From Leadbetterella sp035299025 (GTDB lineage Bacteria > Bacteroidota > Bacteroidia > Cytophagales > Spirosomataceae): a stretch of DNA of 64,000 nucleotides. The stretch is taken from NCBI GenBank assembly GCA_035299025.1, contig DATGXK010000016.1, forward strand, positions 310,001 to 374,000, written 5' to 3'. Under the pieces are notes generated by a model. That model searched no databases and had not been told where the DNA came from. It saw only the letters and a program-made list of their open reading frames with translations. The position numbers were made by a program, and so were the translations under genes. Below, piece after piece: positions 60,920-64,000 of the stretch (within the stretch, counting starts at the first letter, position 1; every line of letters starts with the position of its first letter).

Positions 60920-61604
60920 TTTTGGAAGGTTTTGTAAGAAAAGATTTTCCAAGCTCAAACCAGAATTCATCTCCGAAATTCAAAAACATTCCCGTTTTGT
61001 TAGGGATTTTTTCAGTGGCTTTTTCGTAATCAAATTCTGCAGAATAAAAATCTCTTAAAAGTGCATTCAGTTTTTGCCAAGCCAAGTTTGTTTTAGAATC
61101 GTCGCTGGTTATCACCAAAGTTCGGCTTTCAAACATACCTTCGATGGTATACTGTTTCCTAGCTTCGTTATCGTTTCTGATAACGGTTATTTTGAGTGGA
61201 TTTTCAAGTTTATTTTGTTCTAATACGGCTTGTTGTAGTTCTTCAATAAATTCTTTCCAGTTTTTAGTGTTTTTGGGATAAAAATTCTCGGCTCCAATCT
61301 CAATATCCCAAAATTCTTGATCGTCTTCGAGTTCTTGTGGGTAGGTTTTCTCCGATTTTGAGATGATATTTTCGAGGTGTTCCTTCCAAACATTGGGTAG
61401 TGTGCCTTTGAGACTCAAATTGTCCTCAATCGTGAAGCCCTCTTCCAGTATTTCGTCTTCCGTCAATTGATCTCTATCTAAGTACTCGAGGTCGAACTTG
61501 TAGTTCAGTCCGTTCGTATGGTTAGAAAAATGAATTTCGATGGCATGAGCAAATGGAGCCGGTATGAGAGCGGAGGTTTGGTATCTAAGAATTAAGGATT
61601 TCAT
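60891..61604 (-). CDS. Hypothetical cytosolic protein, unknown function
   Basis: A 237-aa acidic protein. I use ATG 61604 (MKSLILRYQTSALIPAPFAH); it overlaps the 3' end of menE by 20 bases, so the two are coupled. The first 80 residues include HAIEIHFSNHTNGLNYKFDLEYLDRDQLTEDEI. A Lys/Glu-rich middle has strands and helices (NWKEFIEELQQAVLEQNK), and FLNFGDEFWFELGKSFL lies near the end. No signal or membrane helix. Not recognised; likely cytoplasmic, and conserved in Bacteroidota next to menE (inference from coupling only). Confidence 0.65.
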   Translation of the reverse strand: MKSLILRYQTSALIPAPFAHAIEIHFSNHTNGLNYKFDLEYLDRDQLTEDEILEEGFTIEDNLSLKGTLPNVWKEHLENIISKSEKTYPQELEDDQEFWDIEIGAENFYPKNTKNWKEFIEELQQAVLEQNKLENPLKITVIRNDNEARKQYTIEGMFESRTLVITSDDSKTNLAWQKLNALLRDFYSAEFDYEKATEKIPNKTGMFLNFGDEFWFELGKSFLTKPSKITSWLENQG

Positions 61605-62640
61605 CAATGGTTTTGCGTTTGTCAATTTTCGAAGAGTCTGTTTCTGAGAATTTCTCTACATAAAATATCTCTTTCGGAACCTCAAATTTACTCAATATAG
61701 TCGACAATCGTTCGGTGCTTACATCCTTTTCTTTTGACTCTACTACCAAAACGAGTTTTTGACCAAGTTTTTCATCCGGTATTCCAAAGCAAAAAAAACG
61801 ATTTTCAATCTGTAGTTTATCGCTTATTTTCCTTTCAATTTCTTCTAATTGAATTTTTATGCCACCACTGTTAATGATATTATCAAATCGTCCTATTAAT
61901 TTAAAGTGTTGACTGTCAGTTATTTCAATTACATCATTGGTGCTTATCCATTGTTCTGAAGTAGTTGGTGAATTTATCATCAGACATGCGTTATCATTGG
62001 TTTTTATTTCTACGCCGTCCAGAGTTTTAAAGTACTCCTCTTCCAATCTTAGATTTTTTATGGCAACATGACTCACCGTTTCTGTCATGCCGTAGGTTTC
62101 ATAAACAGGCAAATAGTGCTCCACGATTTTTGCTTTAAGTTTGGTGTTTACGGCTGCTCCACCTACCAAAATGGCTCTTGCCGTTTTTAGGACTTGTATC
62201 GACTTCTCATCTTCGAGGATTGTCTGAAGTTGAAGAGGTACAAATGCGAAGAAATTTCGCCCTCGATTTTCATTAAGAAGGTAGTCGAGATGACCCAGTT
62301 TAGAGAAAGGTGCCGAGCTTGGTTCAACCACCAAAAGTTCGCCATGGAGCCGCTGCGATCTGAATAGCATCATCATGCCCGCAATACTTTCTATGTTGAG
62401 ACAACAATAGAAAAGGTTATCGCCATAAAGATCAAAAGCATTTTTAGTTAGGCTTATAGAAGCTTCAATTTCACTTCTTTGAAGTATGATTTTTTTTGGA
62501 ATTCCGGTAGAACCGCTCGTTTTTATTTCGAATTTGGTGCTTCCAGAATTCCAATCATCTAGAATCTTTAGTGCTTTTTTGTAATACTCATTTCCGCTTT
62601 CGGTATTGATTATTTCGCCTTCTTTAGACAGGTATAGCAT
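61585..62640 (-). CDS. menE: o-Succinylbenzoate-CoA ligase (short MenE), AMP-binding
   Basis: A 351-aa acyl-adenylate enzyme in menaquinone synthesis, shorter than the usual ~450-490 aa but typical of Bacteroidota. AMP motif TSGSTGIPKK (41-50), YETYGMTETVSHVAIK (about 180-195), GRFDNIINSGGIKIQLEEIE (about 245-265) and the C-terminal Lys in DSSKIDKRKT. Assignment as MenE over another small AMP-binding protein rests on length, taxon and the presence of menA; without menF/D/H neighbours it is likely, not proven. It begins 3 bases after the Rieske gene. Confidence 0.8.
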   Translation of the reverse strand: MLYLSKEGEIINTESGNEYYKKALKILDDWNSGSTKFEIKTSGSTGIPKKIILQRSEIEASISLTKNAFDLYGDNLFYCCLNIESIAGMMMLFRSQRLHGELLVVEPSSAPFSKLGHLDYLLNENRGRNFFAFVPLQLQTILEDEKSIQVLKTARAILVGGAAVNTKLKAKIVEHYLPVYETYGMTETVSHVAIKNLRLEEEYFKTLDGVEIKTNDNACLMINSPTTSEQWISTNDVIEITDSQHFKLIGRFDNIINSGGIKIQLEEIERKISDKLQIENRFFCFGIPDEKLGQKLVLVVESKEKDVSTERLSTILSKFEVPKEIFYVEKFSETDSSKIDKRKTIDEILNS

Positions 62641-62643
62641 ATA

Positions 62644-63111
62644 TTATTCAAATACCCGCACGGTGTTGGTATTGGCCGAAAAAGTAACATTGTATTTCTT
62701 GAGTGCTGCTGTAGCTGGCGATTTTGTAACGGCACCTGTGGCACTAAAAGTAGACTGGTGGTTAGGGCATAGAAAATCGTTTGAATTGGCTCGGTAATTA
62801 ATCGTGGTGCCTTCGTGCGTGCAAGCCGACGAAACCGCAATCCAAGTATCGGCCAATGTTCTGGCTATGATTATTTTTTTGGTCGAAACCACCAAAAAGC
62901 CACCTTTGGTTTGCAAGGCCGTATTTCCTGAGGCCGAAATATCTATTGAAAAATCAACCTTATCCGTGCCAACAATCGGGTCTGGGTCAGGTATTTCTGT
63001 CTCACTACAGCTTTGAAGGCAGTTCATGAGCATAATTGCCCCAAATCCTACACCCACTTGTTTAAGAAAATCTTTTCTATCAATAGTTGTTGTTTTTTCT
63101 GTTTCAGTCAT
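62644..63111 (-). CDS. Rieske [2Fe-2S] lipoprotein-like protein
   Basis: A 155-aa protein. The ATG at 63111 (MTETEKTTTIDRKDFLKQVG) is used; a longer frame adds 29 unrelated residues. The N-terminus has a RKDFLK segment and a hydrophobic stretch ending LQSC, suggesting a lipoprotein anchor at Cys35, or Tat-like export with a poor RR. Rieske ligands: Cys97-x-His99 (CTHEG) and Cys115-x-x-His118 (CPNH). The folded domain may act as a redox protein at the envelope; no partner oxygenase or cytochrome bc1 genes are near. It runs 3 bases ahead of menE. Confidence 0.88.
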   Translation of the reverse strand: MTETEKTTTIDRKDFLKQVGVGFGAIMLMNCLQSCSETEIPDPDPIVGTDKVDFSIDISASGNTALQTKGGFLVVSTKKIIIARTLADTWIAVSSACTHEGTTINYRANSNDFLCPNHQSTFSATGAVTKSPATAALKKYNVTFSANTNTVRVFE

Positions 63112-63285
63112 TGTTTGAGATAAGTTTAGATTTTGTAAAGATAAAATATAGCACACGTAAAACGGACTTTTTGGCTGAAATAATGTTTTGGAAAACAATG
63201 ATTTTAACGTTCAGTAAAGTTTCCTTATTTTTACAGACCCAAAACATTTCCATTTTTTACACAGTTTAACGAATAAAAATCAATC

Positions 63286-63735
63286 GTGAGCGACGCTTTA
63301 GACAAAAAAAATGTTTCTAGAAATCCTGGTCTTATTGGCTATGCACATACTGCTGGTAGTGCGGTCATCAAGCCCGAAGATATGGGTAAAGTAAAGGGAA
63401 AGGCTCAAATGGCCATGCGACAACAAACCCAAGATGCTCTTCATAAAATCTATAAGCAAATAGAATTACTGGGCAAACAAGCTCAAGAAATAAACAATCG
63501 AATCGATATTTCAGAGAGAATCTATGACGCACAGATGAGTTTCGAACCTATCATCAATCACACCTATTTTTTGTATGAAAGGCCAGACGGCGGTGATGTG
63601 CTGTCTATGGTTGGGCCTGGCGAGTGGGGTAGGAAGTTTCCTTTTACGAGATTTTTGGCAAAAGTTTTTCTGATGGCCGACCACACCTGGAAGGTGGAGT
63701 TTATGAACGAAGAAGAAATTGACATAGAAATATAA
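63286..63735 (+). CDS. DUF2452 family protein
   Basis: A 149-aa protein starting at GTG 63286 (MSDALDKKNVSRNPGLIGYA). It has the family's conserved SPLIGYAHTAGSAVIKPEDMGKVKG-like N-terminus, a coiled helix (MRQQTQDALHKIYKQIELLGKQ) and the C-terminal FEPIINHTYFLYERPDGGDVLSMVGPGEWGR block. Function unknown; common in Bacteroidota and Proteobacteria. Divergent from the Rieske gene, and followed 13 bases later by the EVE gene. Confidence 0.88.
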   Translation: MSDALDKKNVSRNPGLIGYAHTAGSAVIKPEDMGKVKGKAQMAMRQQTQDALHKIYKQIELLGKQAQEINNRIDISERIYDAQMSFEPIINHTYFLYERPDGGDVLSMVGPGEWGRKFPFTRFLAKVFLMADHTWKVEFMNEEEIDIEI

Positions 63736-63748
63736 TTTAAAAATTATT

Positions 63749-64000
63749 ATGAATTATTGGCTAGTAAAATCAGAGCCCTTTAAATTTTCATGGGATTATT
63801 TCGTTAGTAAAGGCGGAGATATGTGGGACGGCGTAAGAAACTATGCAGCCCGAAACAACTTGGCTGCCATGAAAGTGGGCGATTTGGTGCTTTTCTACCA
63901 TTCTAACGAAGGGCTCGAAGTAGTAGGTATCGCCAAAGTAGCAAAAGAAAGTTATCCTGACCCAACCACAGACGACCCAAGATGGGTGGTGGTGGATTTG
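63749..64000 (+). CDS. EVE-domain protein (partial, N-terminal 84 aa)
   Basis: The start MNYWLVKSEPFKFSWDYFVS is diagnostic of the EVE (PUA-like) family, with WDGVRNYAARNNLAAMKVGDLVLFYHSNEG and VVGIAKVAKESYPDPT after it; the window ends within the domain (full length is about 135-160 aa). EVE proteins bind modified bases in DNA or RNA; stand-alone members are thought to be nucleic-acid modification readers. No restriction genes next to it. Cotranscribed with DUF2452. Confidence 0.93.
   Translation, partial: MNYWLVKSEPFKFSWDYFVSKGGDMWDGVRNYAARNNLAAMKVGDLVLFYHSNEGLEVVGIAKVAKESYPDPTTDDPRWVVVDL

Noticed and set aside
60891..61604. Frameshift or fusion between menE and the hypothetical gene
   Set aside because: They are in different frames with a normal 20-base coupling overlap, and both ends are complete.

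Overview
The window looks like chromosomal DNA of a low-GC Bacteroidota bacterium, most likely a Cytophagales-type heterotroph (inference; no rRNA gene is present to test it). Reasons: promoter-like sites match the Bacteroidota -7 element TAnnTTTG rather than the E. coli type. Shine-Dalgarno sequences are weak, and several genes start with GTG or TTG. One secreted enzyme ends in a type IX secretion sorting domain. Many encoded families are typical of the phylum: DUF2853, DUF2452, DUF1460-type amidase, LytS/LytTR regulation, stand-alone HsdR_N protein, short MenE, PntAA/PntAB/PntB transhydrogenase and sialidase.

Layout. 1-5.1 kb: a leftward operon yceD/DUF177-rpmF-plsX-fabH-secreted protein-efp-accB-accC (early fatty-acid synthesis with translation factors). 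5.2-8.3 kb: coaX, convergent with nadD-gmk, then an ECF sigma factor with a Cys-rich putative anti-sigma partner. 8.4-11.4 kb: DinB-like protein, a DMT/DUF486 gene broken by a nonsense codon, and a purple-acid-phosphatase-like exoenzyme. 11.4-17.5 kb: a SerB-SerA fusion, DUF2853, an outer-membrane protein, a small membrane protein behind a canonical promoter, an M28 peptidase and a bestrophin-like channel. 17.5-25.8 kb: phosphoglucomutase, then two LytS-type histidine kinases (389 aa and a 1513-aa PAS/GAF multisensor) and one LytTR response regulator. 25.8-31.2 kb: HsdR_N protein, AMP nucleosidase, TPR protein, MenA, glutathione peroxidase, fatty acid desaturase. 31.5-37.9 kb: UvrD/PcrA helicase, PdxJ, YqeY, CvpA, Zn peptidase. 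38-43.1 kb: a 29-bp tandem repeat abutting pntB, the transhydrogenase operon, an EamA transporter and TatD. 43.3-45.7 kb: feoAB. 45.7-52.3 kb: sialidase, XerD, OsmC, aminopeptidase P, subtilase, DUF1460 amidase, Lrp. 52.4-52.7 kb: an isolated RNA unit with a tRNA-like fold and a very large variable region. 52.9-64 kb: DUF819 carrier, Wzi-like barrel, LepA, AceF, HslV, XRE regulator, MenE, Rieske lipoprotein, DUF2452 and a partial EVE protein.

Most of the window is dense housekeeping DNA with operons and tail-to-tail overlaps. No prophage, IS element, CRISPR array or intact defence system was seen. The item most worth following up is the tRNA-like RNA at 52489-52659. It has a complete acceptor stem with encoded CCA, a D-arm, a GUC anticodon arm and a T-arm, but about 99 nt of structured sequence where a variable loop should be. 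Secondary items are the nonsense-interrupted DUF486 gene, the 29-bp repeat/REP-like hairpin, the SerB-SerA fusion and the two-kinase/one-regulator LytS cluster.
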